DNA of 64,000 nt from positions 6,864,264-6,928,263 of the forward strand of contig VXAZ01018984.1 of the NCBI GenBank assembly GCA_013399875.1, read 5' to 3'. Positions 10,735-23,322 of this stretch are shown here, one piece after another. The stretch's first letter is position 1. Every line of letters begins with the position of its first letter. The notes beneath the pieces are model-generated. The model ran no database searches. It saw only the letters and a program-made list of their open reading frames with translations, and was not told the origin of the DNA. A program made the position numbers and the translations under genes. This stretch comes from Gymnorhina tibicen (taxonomy: Eukaryota; Chordata; Aves; Passeriformes; Artamidae).

Positions 10735-10892
10735 TGATCCAGCAAAGCACTCAGCATTGTGCTTATGTCCCATTTGAAGTCAATGGGATCACTCATGTTT
10801 TAGAAGAAGTGTGTGCTTTTAAGTGTTTTACTGAATAGGGGTGAGATTATTCTCCAAGTCAAGCATGTGCTTAAGTGCTTGGCAGAATTGAA
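10735..10892. repeat. Ancient palindromic sauropsid interspersed repeat
   Basis: The left arm (10735-10765, 'gatccagcaaagcactcagc') is an imperfect reverse complement of the right arm at 10861-10891 ('aagcatgtgcttaagtgctt'). A second right-arm-like copy sits at 10808-10841 ('tgtgcttttaagtgttttac'). The centre is near-palindromic ('cccatttgaagtcaatggg', 10768-10786). This arm and centre layout matches a widespread old repeat that I recognise from bird and reptile genomes, probably a non-autonomous DNA element. I cannot give a sure library name. The copy is strongly diverged. Confidence 0.6.
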
Positions 10893-13309
10893 TTAGTTAA
10901 CATCTATGAGTTACCACAAGAAAAACTGAACCTTGTAGCATGCTTGTTCAGAAGATCCTTTTTCTAAGTTTCAGTTGAGTTTGACTGGCTCCAAGAGAAT
11001 GTCATAATGCAGTAAGTCAGTAAACTCATCCATGATGTATCTTTCAATGGAATTGAAAAATGAGTTGGGATGACTTTAGGACTCTTCCTCATTCAGACAT
11101 GGTTTTATCACCAAACTTCTCTTTTCAATTTTTGTCTCTTAGTAACTTCTAAAATATATTTTGCATTTCTAGCATCCTTTTTTTTTTTTAACTCTGTCTT
11201 CTAGGCACTTATCTTCTCTCTAGGTTGAGAGGTGAGTTGAATTTCTTCCTTGAGTTTCTGAGCAGTTCTGTATTTCTACAGGCATCTCTCCTGTTGGGAC
11301 GCTGCCCTGAGACAGGTCTCCAAATTGCTCACTCTGAATTGACATTAGAGGTTATTTCTGCCATCATTTCTCCATTGCTGTTGGCATCCTTGCTCACTGA
11401 ATTTCTCCTTCTGTTTATTTGTTGATCCTTTCTATATGCTAAAATTGCTGGAGGCAAAATATCGACTACAGATTTGTGTTGCTTAGATGTGAGGGAATAT
11501 GTTGTAAAAAAATAGCAATTTGTCTTCCTACCAAACTTCTAAGCATGGTGTAGTTGTCTCTGCTTGCTGTCATCTCAACCAGGAGGCAAAAGACAAATGG
11601 ATTGCACCCTGCTAAGAAGTTAATTATTTGATTGGACTTCCAGAACTGGCATAAAGCACCTGCTTTTGTAGAAATGCTGTCACTGATGTCCCTGATGTTT
11701 CAGCAAATCAGACCAGCTTTGAGAGTTACATTTGGTGATAAAGGGGAGCAAACGATACCAGCTTGGACATAATGATGGATTCTGCTTCAAGTCTTTTAGA
11801 AGCTGTACAGCTTGGTTTTGGTTAACAGTGACAAAGCACACCAGAGACATCCAGGAACATACAGTAAAAAAACTCTTCCTTGTATCTTAGGACTCTAAAA
11901 TCTAAATATGAAGTTCAAATACCTATTAGGTTAAAATGTTCCTGGTAACGTAATTCTAATGAGAGGGATAGGTCACAGAGCAGGTCACTGCTAAGTAGGG
12001 GAAACACAGCTGATGGCTTCAAAGACTTTTACTCTTCCACTTAGCACCTGGATATTTATGCAGTACCTGGGATAAATAGAAGCCATGATGTACCATCTTT
12101 CTGTAGACATTGCTGTGTTGAACTTTGGGTTGAGTATTAGCATTAATGGAAGTTTGTGTTGAGTTGTGACTACAAGCCGTGAAGTTCCAGATAACTGGGT
12201 TCCTGAATCCAGACAAACAAATGAAATTAGGTGTTCATTTTTTCTGGAATTCTTAGGAACTTCCATGATGTTTTTGTTCTGTTTAGGCAGCTCTGAGTTT
12301 TCAAGTTGGTCTCTTTTGCTTCTTTCTGTGCTTGCTTTTTGGGCATCAGTTTTATGCTTAGACTTTGCTAACCTTTAGTTTTCCAAACAAAATGCAGGTC
12401 TTTACTCTGTGTGTGTAAACTTGTATATGTGGTTCCAGGCATTACTGCTGTGGCACTTGGTTATCCTAAAGTGTGCTATACTCAATGCTACAGAAATGTG
12501 AGCCACTGTGTTTTAATGTTTGATTAACAACTTGCAGTTAGAATTTGAGTATATGAATATATTGAGTTGTCTTGAGTGTTCTTCTCTTTCATTGTTTTAT
12601 TAGCAAGAAGACAGCTGGAAGTGAATGTGATAAATTTAATCTGGAAATAATTATAATTTCAGTGTAACAAAAGGGTCTTGTCTTTCCTAAGGTTCATGGA
12701 AGTCTTAGGTAGAACATGATAACTATCACGATTTATTTCTAAATGTGGTATGATTGATTCCTAAAAATGTATTCTTCTTATAAGTAGTGTCCAGTGGAGT
12801 GCATTAATATATGAAGAAACTAAAGCAGTTAGTTTGCAATTAAAATAATGAAATTACACAATATTGAGGATGGTAATTATGAATGTATTTAATTTTCATC
12901 CCTATGAGGCACACATCTTATGTGTGGTAAAAACTGCAGGGAACACGAATCATGTGGTCCCCTTTCATTAGAGTTAGTAAGCTGTGAGTAGCTTGCCTGG
13001 AAGGTTTCAGCCAATCTAAACCCTCAGTCTGAGTATTATCTCAGTTCATTTTGCATCACCAGATTTCTTTCCAGGCATGAGTTGGGAATTGTTCTCTTCT
13101 GTTGAGCTTAGAGGAATTTGGAAAAGAGCATTGCTGTTATATTACTTTGTGGTAATAGAGTCAACAGCTCCAACAGTGATACACTACAATTACCTTTTTA
13201 TTAATCAAAGGCCAATCTGTAAATTGAACGGCCTAGTGTTAGGCAAAGTTTTCACAGTTTACTTTCATGAGTACTATTAGCCACAGATATGTTGTATTTT
13301 TGAAATCCT

Positions 13310-13390
13310 TTTACTCAAAAGCACGTACGTCTTTCAAGACATGAGTTGTCCTATTGACTTCATTGGGACATAAGCACAGTGGATCCCTTG
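13310..13390. repeat. Second fragment of the palindromic sauropsid repeat
   Basis: The string 'ttactcaaaagcacgtacgt', followed by 'cctattgacttcattgggac' and 'ataagcacagtggatccc', shares the central near-palindrome and the arm words of the repeat at 10735-10892, in the opposite or equivalent orientation (the element is symmetric). It is diverged and partial. Confidence 0.55.
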
Positions 13391-13612
13391 AAAGAGTTTT
13401 TAGTGCCCTGCTTTTTTGACTGTGAGGATGTGAGGTAAACCATGGGTCCGTCTGTCTCAGTGCTCTGTTTTTAACACAGCTCTAAGCAGACACGTAGGGA
13501 GAAGCTGGAATGGAACACAGGTGTATGGCTCTTCAGAACTGCATGATTAATTTGCTAGGGTTTTACTAATTTTCATTGTAATCCGTTAAGGGATTCTGTA
13601 CTTGGTCAGCAT

Positions 13613-13629
13613 AAAAAAAAAAAAAAAAA
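13613..13629 (+). repeat. A17 homopolymer
   Basis: This is an uninterrupted run of 17 A. The upstream 300 bp show no retrocopied gene or LINE tail, so it is listed only as a simple repeat. Confidence 0.9.
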
Positions 13630-14286
13630 GACAGAGAAAACCCTACTTCCATCTACTTAAATTACAAGTCTGTGTCCTGGGAGTGATTGGCTCATGCATG
13701 TCCAAGTGTTGCTTTTGCAAGAGTTAACAAAGAATTACAGATGGGGTGATTGAGGCTTATAAGGATGAAAGGCCAAATGGTTTAAGTCAGCATGATTCAC
13801 TTCATTGGAGCCTGTTGAAGTTACAGCAGATGAGGACTTGGTCCTTATTAATGCCATTAAGGTCACACATTGAACTAGTGACAGAGGTAATAAATGACCC
13901 CAACCCTTGTTGTCACTGTGGTTGCCATATACACAGCAGAGGCAGGCGGCACTTGAGACTGAAAAGGAGCCAGACTGGGAAATGTGCAGGAAGCTTTATC
14001 ATAAAAAGTAAATTGCTGCTGACATTGGAGCTGTGATTCAGGAAGGTAAGAGGAATAGAGGGAGAGCACTGAACAAAGACTTGCAGCTCTGCTGGGACTG
14101 CACAGTGCTGAGATGGTTATGAGGTGGTTTGCTTGAAGTGAGCAAGAGACGCAGATTTTCAAAGGAGCACATTAAAGCTGAACTTGAATGGACTACTAAC
14201 TGTGCAAATCAAATGGATTATGCTTTAGAGACCTCTATGATGTCTTGTGGTCTTGTGAGCCAGCAGAATATTTTCAGGAAGCTGTT

Positions 14287-14370
14287 TCGGTTTTTTGGTG
14301 TATGGTTGTGGTGGGTTCTTTTTTTCCCTTTGGTTTTGTTTTGTTTGTTTTTTGGGGTATTTTTTGGGAG
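14287..14370 (+). repeat. T/G-rich low-complexity tract
   Basis: The + strand is almost entirely T and G over about 80 bp, with words such as 'ttttgttttgtttgtttttt'. It keeps an open frame at 14129-14512 free of stops. That frame is compositional, not a gene. Confidence 0.8.
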
Positions 14371-14798
14371 GGAAGGTGGCACTGATAGATATGCTTTGAA
14401 TGCTTGTGGGAGTTGTAGCCAGTATTGGTGCTTTGCTTCACTCTACCAACAAATTTTATGTGCGGAACAGCACAGAGCTAGGGCTGTGTTATTCCTGGTA
14501 TTTTCCTCGTGAGAATACCAACTGCCTTGTGCAGCAGCGATCTGTTCCACTCGAATTCCAGAGCAAATGGCTGGCAAGAAGTCTCTTCCTCTTTTTATGT
14601 CCTGGGCTGAGGCAAATGCTAGGTCTGCTGTTTTTCAATGTGCACATGAGTCAGTGCTCTAGTAGGCATCTTACACCTATTTTTCATGCATGAAAGAAAA
14701 AAATATCCTTGATTCTTTGTAGGTTGCATTTCCCTTTTAGTTAAAGTACAGCCAGAAGTCAAATTGCCGTCTATATATAAACACATCCGATATTTATG

Positions 14799-14818
14799 AC
14801 TAAATACTAGTATTTAGT
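14799..14818. repeat. Perfect 20-bp palindrome
   Basis: actaaatactagtatttagt equals its own reverse complement over all 20 positions. It could extrude as a small cruciform. No larger element is seen around it. Confidence 0.9.
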
Positions 14819-16203
14819 GTGAAGTCCAAATGTAATTATTTTCCTTAAAATGTTATTAGAACATGGTTTTGTGCTATCTCTAAGCATTGTATAAACACAA
14901 CCGTGGGCATTAAGAACAGGGGTGAGAGGAGAGAAAGATGTGAGATAATTGTTTATCTTCTTTTGATCTTATTGAATCCTTCCCAGTCCCCAGACTGCTA
15001 CCTCTGTGTCCACCCAAGATGTCTCAAAATTAGTCCATTTCTCTTTGTCCCCTCATGGTATAATTTCCATGTGTACTCAGGGATCTGTGTAAGTCCACTT
15101 CACTTGTTGAAAGTGAATAATTCATTGCATGCAAGCATATTTGGGGGAGTTGGTGCCATGGCGTTTGAATCACAAAGCAAGCTTATACTCTCTGATGCTT
15201 GCATTTCCAGGTTATTACTTATACTTGTCACTGTTTCTAATTAAACTGTTAAATATTATGAATACCAGATGCTGTAAGAAATGCATTGTACACTTTTCCA
15301 GAATCCAGATATAAGTGACAGAGGTGAGAGATACGGTTTCTTGTCTGTTAGAAAAGCAACACAACACACCAAAACCCAGTCACATGAATGTGACTGCTGC
15401 TTCACTGTGGTACGGTCCTTACCCCATTTCTGATCTTTCTTATCTCTAAGTGTTGGATGGGTGAAAGTTAATTGTTTATCTTCTTCACACAACTCATTTT
15501 TTGCTAGTAGATTATCCCAGCTCTTACTGAAGAGCAATTGGCTGCTGGGTGTATGTAAAGACTAACAGTAAGATTGGTTCACTTCTGTTATTTTGTATAT
15601 TACACTGAAGTGCTTTGAGATAACTTTTGGTGTGATAAAAAGACACTTGAAGTAGAGGATGGTTTAAATGTGAGAGAACTGTGGCCTCTAGGTTTCTAAA
15701 GATCAGTTAGTTGCCCTGGTTCTCCTTTAGTAAAGCCACGGTTCACGTGGTACAAGTGGGATAAATTTACATACCTAGTGATAGTGAATGATAGAATGAG
15801 TTGTGTGTAACTTGTCTTGTGCTAATGTTTGCCTTCTGGCTAATTTAAAATCAAAAGAGGATATATAGATAACTTACCTACAGTTGTCATCTTTGAATGA
15901 TTCTTACACTTCTAATTTAATCGCAACATTGGGAATAGCAGTTATGGATATATGAAATCACTGTCTTCAACTGGTACAAGACCAGTCAAAATGAGAGATG
16001 AGCTTCTGATGTATGTGTGTGGCTTCAGACTTCTTTATTGCAAGTTTATCTGCTTGTTTCCTCTCATTTCCTGAAAGCACAGGAGTATTTGAAAATAAAG
16101 ATAGGCCTGGGCTGCAGAATGCAGGAAACTGAAACAAATCTCATCTCTTGCCTTAGGGTAACTCAGTGTTTGAATTTTGTGTTCTTGTTTTTTTTTTTTT
16201 TCC

Positions 16204-16245
16204 AGATATATAAAAGCTGTTCCTAGATATGTAAAAGCTTCTTTT
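16204..16245 (+). repeat. Two-copy 21-bp tandem duplication after a pyrimidine tract
   Basis: agatatataaaagctgttcct is followed directly by agatatgtaaaagcttctttt. The pair lies just downstream of a long T run ending in 'ccag', so the boundary looks like a splice acceptor, but no supported exon follows. Confidence 0.75.
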
Positions 16246-19232
16246 GCCCGATCAGTTTCCAGTACAGAGGGGGAAAAAGGGTGTGGAGTTGTACATGTGT
16301 ACATGTACAGACATACATAACTTTTAAAAGTCTAGTGCCCTGTGTTAGGTATTATTCTGTTGTTTATGAAAACTGTTCAGAAAAACTAACCTTCAGGCAG
16401 GTGTGGACGTAGTAGGAGCTTATAAATTTTCACTGTGGGAATTATGACTGTGGCCACTGTTCCACAGAATACACTCTGGAGCTCTGTACCGGACTGCAAG
16501 GGTTACATGCACAAGGAAGGAAGAGGGAACAGTGTTACTCACAAAAGCAAATGGAGCTGTTATGTATTAGGTGTTTCACTCATTTCATTTGCAAAACCAC
16601 GTTGTTTCAGGGTCACAATCTCACCATTCCTAGCTAGTGCCTTCTATTGTTCAGGCATTTGGCTTTGCTGGTGTTCTCAAAAAGATCCTATTAATTCAGT
16701 TACATTGTCCTTGGTAACAGCTGAGTATACCTGAGGTAATACCTGAGTATTTATTTGGTATTTATTTGTTTGCTTTTGTTTTAAATGTTAACTGACTTTT
16801 AATGGCTTTTTTTGACTCTCATGGTGTCCTTGTGTACAGGCTTCATCACACATAGTGACCTCTGGGAGCTGTTCAGGTAAAACCAAGTCACAAACGTACT
16901 AGAGAGACAAATAATATTGCAATAGAATTAGAACTATATTGCAGGCAGTAATGCTTAAATGCTGAGGACAGTACAGTGCTGGAATCCAAATGGTGGAAGC
17001 TTAACAATTTGGGTGGGAGCCACAGGCTATGATGTTACCTGGTGGACGAAAGGACTGCTTCTTACAAGTGCATCAGCTGCATCAGGACTTCCGTTGGCTC
17101 AACGGCAATAAAAACTATTTATTTTCATCTAGTTTCATGGGTATTTGTAGCATCCTGGGGCAAATTTAATGTCTGTGTAAGGCTGGAGCCAGCTGGTCTG
17201 TAGAGATTGTGTCTGTGAGGTGGTCCTTCCCTCCTGCTGCATGGTAGTGCTCATGTGAGGGATGGAGGCACGATATTCGCAGTGTAAGATGCACATCTTA
17301 GTCCTGTGTTTGTTTCTTTATTGTACAGTTCCTGATTCAAAGCAATAAAGAAGATGTAACATCATCCCTAAACTATGAGTGGAACCTAAAAATCATCCAG
17401 ATGCTTATTGATATTCTGCTCTGATTTAAGGTTTGAGGCCTTTCAGCTATGTGTCATGTCATCTCCGAGTTTAAACTTTGATAGCTAATTCAGGTTTGGT
17501 TTTTGTGTGAACAATGTCGTTTGATATTTCTAGGAAGTGCATCTTTAAGGAGAGCCTCTTTAGGGAAGCTTTGTTTAGAAAGTGTTGAGAGGTAGTAGCA
17601 GGTTGGTTTATTTATAAAGTGTTTGCACTCCCTTACTCACTACGGTGTTGAATAGGCGTGTATTGTCTTTTGGTGTGTACATGTAATTATGATAATGGTA
17701 AAATTCACAAATAATTCCAATTCCTAAATTTTGCCTCAAAGGCAACGAGAAATGTAAAAAGCACTGACTGTTGCTTTTTCATATTTGCAGTTATTGAGAA
17801 AGTAGATCCATGGCTCCATCTACTGGGGTTCAAAACCAGAAGCACTGGGAATTGCTGTTTATTGAATGCATTGAGGTCTGGCACACTTGTGAGAGTAGCT
17901 GCTTGACAGAAGATGAAATAAAAAGTACTGCGTTTTATTTTTCAGCTGGTGAATTGATGGAGTAGATTTCTCTGGAGGTATTGGTATAATATTTTGACAG
18001 TTTTGCCTGTTTTAACACTTGTGGGTTTTTTGCTGCAGTTACATTCACTGTCTGAAAGTTGAGCATTTGTCTTTTTTGACAAGATACAATAATATATACA
18101 ACACAGAGCTGCTTGTATAATTTTTTTGTTCTGTGTGTTTTTTATACTCAGACAAGCTCTGTAGGCAAGATAAAGGCCTAATACTACAATATTAGCTGAA
18201 TTGTTCCTCCAAAGATCTCCTGTGCAGAAAGAATAAGGCCAAAGTATACAAAACTTGACTTCTTGGTTTTGTCTGGCAATTAAATTTGTGACATTAAGAT
18301 ATTTTTGCGATTAATTTGCATTTTGCAATGTCTTGGTGCAGACCGGCATGAAAGGAAGCTATTTCCATCTGATTAACTTTTTCAGTTTCTATTAAGAGGG
18401 AAAATATTTTGCTCATACTTTGTTTCTCATTTCCATTGGCCTGAGCACAGGAGCTCAGAAACTGTGAGCTGTAGCCAAGCTCTTGAGGAAGAGAAGATTC
18501 TGAAATAATCCACTATTACTCTGGCTGCAATTGTTTTTAAAGTAGCTTACTCATTTTCCATCATTATATCAAACTCTGTCTTGTGTAATGCCAGCTGCAA
18601 AAATGTGCATCAAAAATCCATTCCATAAAAAGCAAAATTTAATGTCTGTCTTGTGCAGCACTGAGTAAACACTTCCGTTTCAGCAGTAAGTGAATTTTAG
18701 AATTCGAAAGTATTATGAACTAATGGTTGTGTATTTGATCAAGATTCACACCTCTGTACAGAATAGCGTGACTGTTTTCTTGAGTGTTCTCATTATGCGA
18801 TAATGATGCAAAATATATTTTGTCCTAAACAAGGAGCCTAAACAAAGGTGTCTTTCTCTGCTATCTTCTTTTTTCTTTGTTGAAGAGTTTAAGAATGATG
18901 CCAGTAGGGATGAGGATGTTAGATAATAAATGGTTTTGTAGAGAAGGTGTAGCTGGAGTGAATTTCACTCTGTGAGGGTTACTCCTGGAAAGCTGTGAGT
19001 ACAAATAATCATGTTACATGTGGAGACTGAAAGGAAATACCTCCTATTTTAGTCATAATAGAACATATATGGCAGTTTATAACTCCCCTGCAGTAAGCAA
19101 AAAGATTAATGGAAGATCAGATTTCATTAGTATCTGAAATATCTTGAAATATCTGTTATATTTTCTTTTGTTGCAAGTAGAAAAGTTGTCACTTTAACTT
19201 AGTGCTAAACTTTGGCAATTTAACAGTGCAAA

Positions 19233-19397
19233 ATGTGTGTGTGTGTATATAAATGATACATAATTATAGTAAATTAATAATATTGAAAATATTACTAGAA
19301 TGTTCACAACATTCAAACAGTATATGCACATGGGCATGCATATATAAAGGTATATTTACACAAGAGCATGCATATATAAAGGTATATTTACACAAGA
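19233..19397 (+). repeat. (TG)n stretch and exact 32-bp tandem duplication
   Basis: A short TG run (19234-19246) is followed at 19334-19365 and 19366-19397 by two exact copies of a 32-bp unit beginning gcatgcatatataaaggtat. Identity of the copies suggests a recent duplication. The repeat also makes an open frame at 19253-19465 repeat itself at the protein level, which is an artefact. Confidence 0.9.
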
Positions 19398-21963
19398 GTA
19401 TATGTTTTAAGAAATGTCCTCTGATAGCTACTGTAGACCTAGAAAGAACGGTATTTTGTACTTAATATTTTATGGGTGAGGATTTCTGCTGCTTAGACAA
19501 TAAGAGGAATGCTGACAGTTTGTGTTCTTCCTTCAAGAGACAGGAAAGGAAGAATCACTAAATAAATGCCACATTGTTACCTGCTCTTCGAGGCAATGTA
19601 TTCTATTAAAATTTATTACCACCTGGAAAGCCAAGGCTATGTTTATTCAGGGTCAATCCTTAGGAATAATCTCTATTATTTAGACTCAGCCTTTGTACTT
19701 GCAGTGCAAGTTACAGAGTGTGCTTTTTCCTCAGTTTTCTGCTTCCTTCCGCTCTCAATTTGGAAAATATCGTAATTATAAGCTAGGATGGCTTGTTCTT
19801 CAGTGAACTGACAATTTAAGTTGTGGGCAGGAGAGAAAACAGTGGCAGCAAATGCTTTATACGACCATAAAATATCTATAGAGATGTAAGGTATTTAAAA
19901 AATACTTTGTTCATCTACTGCTATTGTAAAATTGCATTCTAAAGTCTTTTTTTCAGCAATTATGGTCTCTCCTTAAAATACAGGGAAGAACCCTCACAAT
20001 CTCTAAAAATCTTGTGTGTGTGTGCTTATCCCTACACACCAGTAAGCCTGCAGGTTGAGAGTCACAACAGCAAAGAAACCCCAACACAGTTAGGTTTTGA
20101 AGCGGTTAAAGAAGCGAGAGAAGCTTGTAGGGGAAGGATGCAGAGGGTTTCACGTGGCTTTCGAAATCCCATTTTCAGTAGGCAGAGCTGTGGACAGGTG
20201 AACAAGCTGGGATAACACCCAGCTCCCGTGGGACCTCAGAGGACCTCGGCTTCTCTGCACTGTGCCCTCTGCAGTTGCTCTTACACAGCGATCCAAATGC
20301 GAGCTTTCATACCTGTCAGTGACATGGAACAGCTGGCTGTGCATCAGTTCATTGGTGGATGTAAAGTTATTCTGGTAACTCTGTGTGGTCCTGTGTTGTC
20401 AGTTTTGCCCCAGTCAGACTGAATTCAGGTTGGGTTTTCAATCACGGAACCTGGGCATTGTCTAGATCAGGCTTTAGCTTGATCAGCAGTGACTTCTAGC
20501 AATTAGTGACTATTCCCAAGCTGCTTTTCTTATCCTACACTACAAAATTGCTTATTGATTCCTGGTGCTTGTGAATAGTGTGGCTGCTTGGCACTGCATG
20601 TTCAGACTGGAGCTGTATTAGCATTTAAAAAAAATGTTAACAGCACAAAAGTGCAGTCCAATGTCTAGTCAGAAACAGTCTCTGAACTTAACTTGTTACC
20701 CTTTCTTTCACAGTTATATAACACATATGTCGTTTTATTATTACTTAAATATTCTGTTTTCATTTGTATATGTGTGTGTGTTTATACACGACCTAATATA
20801 TATATTGCTCATAGATACCTCTTCTAGCCACATAACACATATTAAATTGCTCATTAGATGAATTACTTTGTTTTTGCACTTGACATACAAACATTGTCTA
20901 GACAAATGACTTGGGTTTTATTTTTATGTGCTGAACACCAGCAGCTCATGCAGTTATGTTGGGGCATTATTCCTACATCCTCTCATGTTCTTGTGATTAT
21001 ATATTACATGTATTTATTGCTCTCTCTCTGTGGTCCTGTCTTTCACAGTGGTAGTTTATTATAATGAGAACAAAAAGAGACAGAACTGGTATATATTTTG
21101 TGAAGATTAATGTTCTTCCAGTACATCTGCAATGCTGATCAAAATAAATTTTGCTTAAATATTTATAAAAAATGGCAAGTGCCTGTGCATGGAAACGCTT
21201 CTCGCTAATTTCAAAAAACATGAAAAATTTGCTAATTATAAGCAAATAGGCTATGAGAGGTTTTCAGAGAAGTGTTCAAAGGAAACAAAGTTCAAATCTA
21301 TAAACATGATCTCATATTTTGACAGTAAATTCCTTGAACTTACAGTTCTTCAGGAAGGATTTTTGGTGTTGCATATTTTGGCTGGACTGCAATGCCATCA
21401 TTTTCTGTACTGCAAAGTGATACATACAGCCTTCAACAGAAGCACATAAAATAATTAAAAATCCAACCAAAAGTTCAGTGAAGATTTGAAAACTTCAATC
21501 CTCTTCTTTCTTGCAAAAATCTGAGTATTTAGAAATACAAAATAATGATTTGTTCTACTCAGATAATGAAAAATCAAGTGTCTTCTAAGAGAGCTTACAG
21601 TTTATAAGAAGAACTTACAAAACAAGGGTATTTGGGTGATACATTTGTATATCTTTTGGCATTTAGATTTTATACTGTTACCCAAGGTAACAGTATACAA
21701 TACTGTTGTAAAATACCATATATAAAACTGCATCTTTCATCTGTAGAGTATTTTGAGCCACATCTTTGCTCAGTTGCTGGATTTTCAGTGCTGCCTATTG
21801 AATGTCGCTTTGAAATTCTGAAAGTCTTCAGTAATGTGTATGCAATTAAATTGATGTTGACATCTCATGTATTTAGGCTGACTGGAGAGTCTGTTTGAGT
21901 GGTCTTTGAGGCTGAATAATTTATCTTCCTTCCCCCCATCCCTTTATTTTTCTCTCATCCCAG

Positions 21964-22007
21964 GTTATTTTATTGGCTGTGAAGAACCACGGACCCTTTG
22001 TGCCCTG
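21964..22007 (+). other. CCSER1: CCSER1 5' UTR portion carried on the first coding exon
   Basis: The exon starts directly after AG at 21962-21963, which is preceded by a long C/T tract ending 'ttctctcatcccag'. The 44 nt before the ATG contain no other ATG and no stop in the coding frame. The ATG context has G at +4 but C at -3, so it is moderate. The start was chosen because the MGDSGSRR N-terminus is the one known for CCSER1 in other vertebrates. Confidence 0.85.
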
Positions 22008-23322
22008 ATGGGGGACTCGGGATCCAGACGATCGACTCTTGTATCTCGGTTGCCAATATTCAGGAGAAGTGTTAGCCGGAGACACGACTCCCTTCCTTCC
22101 TCGCCTTCTTCTGCTAATGCCATTGGTGTCCACACCTCCTCCCCATCCAGCACGAACTCCAGCTCAGGGAGCACAGGAAAGCGACGGAGTATTTTCCGCA
22201 CTCCTTCCATTAGCTTCCATAACAAGAAAGGGAGTGAGCAGAAGCCTGACTCAGCGAGTCAGAATGTTAACGTCTCAAATGGTGCCCAGACCTCTCTTAG
22301 CACTTTTCAAAAACTCAGCTTTGATGAACACATAAAAAGCAGAGGAAGGCATTCAGTTGGCTTTGGCAGCTCACGTAACAAGAAGATAACAAGGTCTTTG
22401 ACAGATGATTTTGAAAAGGGAAAGGAGCCCTCAGCTAATAAGAATGTCTTTATCAATTGCATAAGCTCTGGGAAAAATGAGGGTGATGATTCAGGCTTTG
22501 CAGAAGAGCAAAGCCGATATTCTGTCAAACAGTCCACACGAAAACTTCTCACTAAATCTTTTTCATCACACTACAAATTTTCCAAACCAGTTCCTGAGAG
22601 TCAGTCGGTTTCCTCTGTGCAGCAGCCCAGGTGCTTGCTGGAAGTTAAATCCTATGTGGAAAGTGAGCCTGTGACGGCCAAGTCGTCTCCTCCGTGCTCG
22701 GCTGAGACGACGGAGTGCATGGGCAGCTCCCTGCAGTCCCCGCTGCTCTCGGCTGACCTCACGGCTGCCCAGACCCCCTCGGACTTTGTTGCTCTGACCG
22801 AGGACTCTGTTTCAGAGGTTGATGCCCTGCCCAGCAGTGGGCCTGGGGCAGTGCTCACAGAGGATTTTGGCCACGATGTCTCTACCTCTCAGACCTTCTT
22901 TAATCCTGCTGCTGCTCCTGCGAGGGAGACAGATACTGTGGAAAGTTCTGGCTGTTCTGCTGGTGTATCTCCTGTGAGTCATGCAAGCTCATGCTGTGTG
23001 GAATCAAGTACCTTATTCAAAACCTCAGTTGCTAATCAAACAAAAGTACTGTTGCAAGCCAATGGACTATGTATTAACGATGCCAGGCACATAGAAAAAA
23101 ATAACTCAGAAAATGCACATTTAGAAACCTTGACATTACAGCATGGTGAAGAACCAGTGACACTCTCTCCAAAGGCACGGGGGTTGAGTGGGAGCAGAGA
23201 TGAAAGCACACCATCCAAGCACAGAAGAGACACAATTCCTGTAGGGGAGCCTAAGACTGTTCCATGTTCCGAACCTCAGTCCTTTAAAACACAACAGGGT
23301 TATGAATCAAACCATCCTAAAG
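22008..23322 (+). CDS. CCSER1: CCSER1 (FAM190A), first coding exon, residues 1-438
   Basis: CCSER1 is a large, mostly disordered serine-rich protein with a C-terminal coiled coil. Human studies connect its loss or rearrangement with mitosis and cytokinesis defects, but its biochemical role is poorly defined. The exon encodes the N-terminal half: a basic Ser/Arg start (residues 7-25), a Ser/Thr/Pro-rich stretch (28-56), a GKRRSIFRTPSISF block (57-70), a GRHSVGF-SSRNKKITRSLTDDF block (113-135), GDDSGF (159-164), KQSTRKLLTKSFSSHYKFSKP (174-194) and SLQSPLLSADL plus LTEDSVSE (241-270), all recognisable as CCSER1. From about 280 to 438 it is more variable. There is no signal peptide or membrane segment. 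Repeated R-x-x-S sites suggest kinase targets (inference). The exon ends after the first base of a codon (phase 1) at AAAG|gtacgt. Frame and splice sites are intact, so the gene looks functional. Confidence 0.95.

Larger units (their letters stand above)
9456..21963. other. CCSER1: CCSER1 intron 1 and/or 5' flank; no first exon identified
   Basis: Apart from the repeats listed separately, this stretch is A+T-rich non-coding DNA with no exon, RNA gene or CpG-rich promoter that I can recognise. Because the exon at 21964 starts with a splice acceptor and 44 nt of 5' UTR, at least the right-hand part must be intron. Where exon 1 and the promoter lie, inside the window or further left, cannot be decided from sequence alone. 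Everything from position 1 could be intronic. The 3' end of the intron has a strong pyrimidine tract (about 21926-21961). Confidence 0.7.

Noticed and set aside
14129..14693. Plus-strand open frames of 127 and 97 codons
   Set aside because: Kept open largely by a T/G-rich low-complexity tract. The product is a run of hydrophobic and Gly/Phe residues with no family likeness.
16180..16245. Strong pyrimidine tract ending in CAG, like a splice acceptor
   Set aside because: No conserved coding frame or donor follows, and the downstream 42 bp are a tandem duplication.
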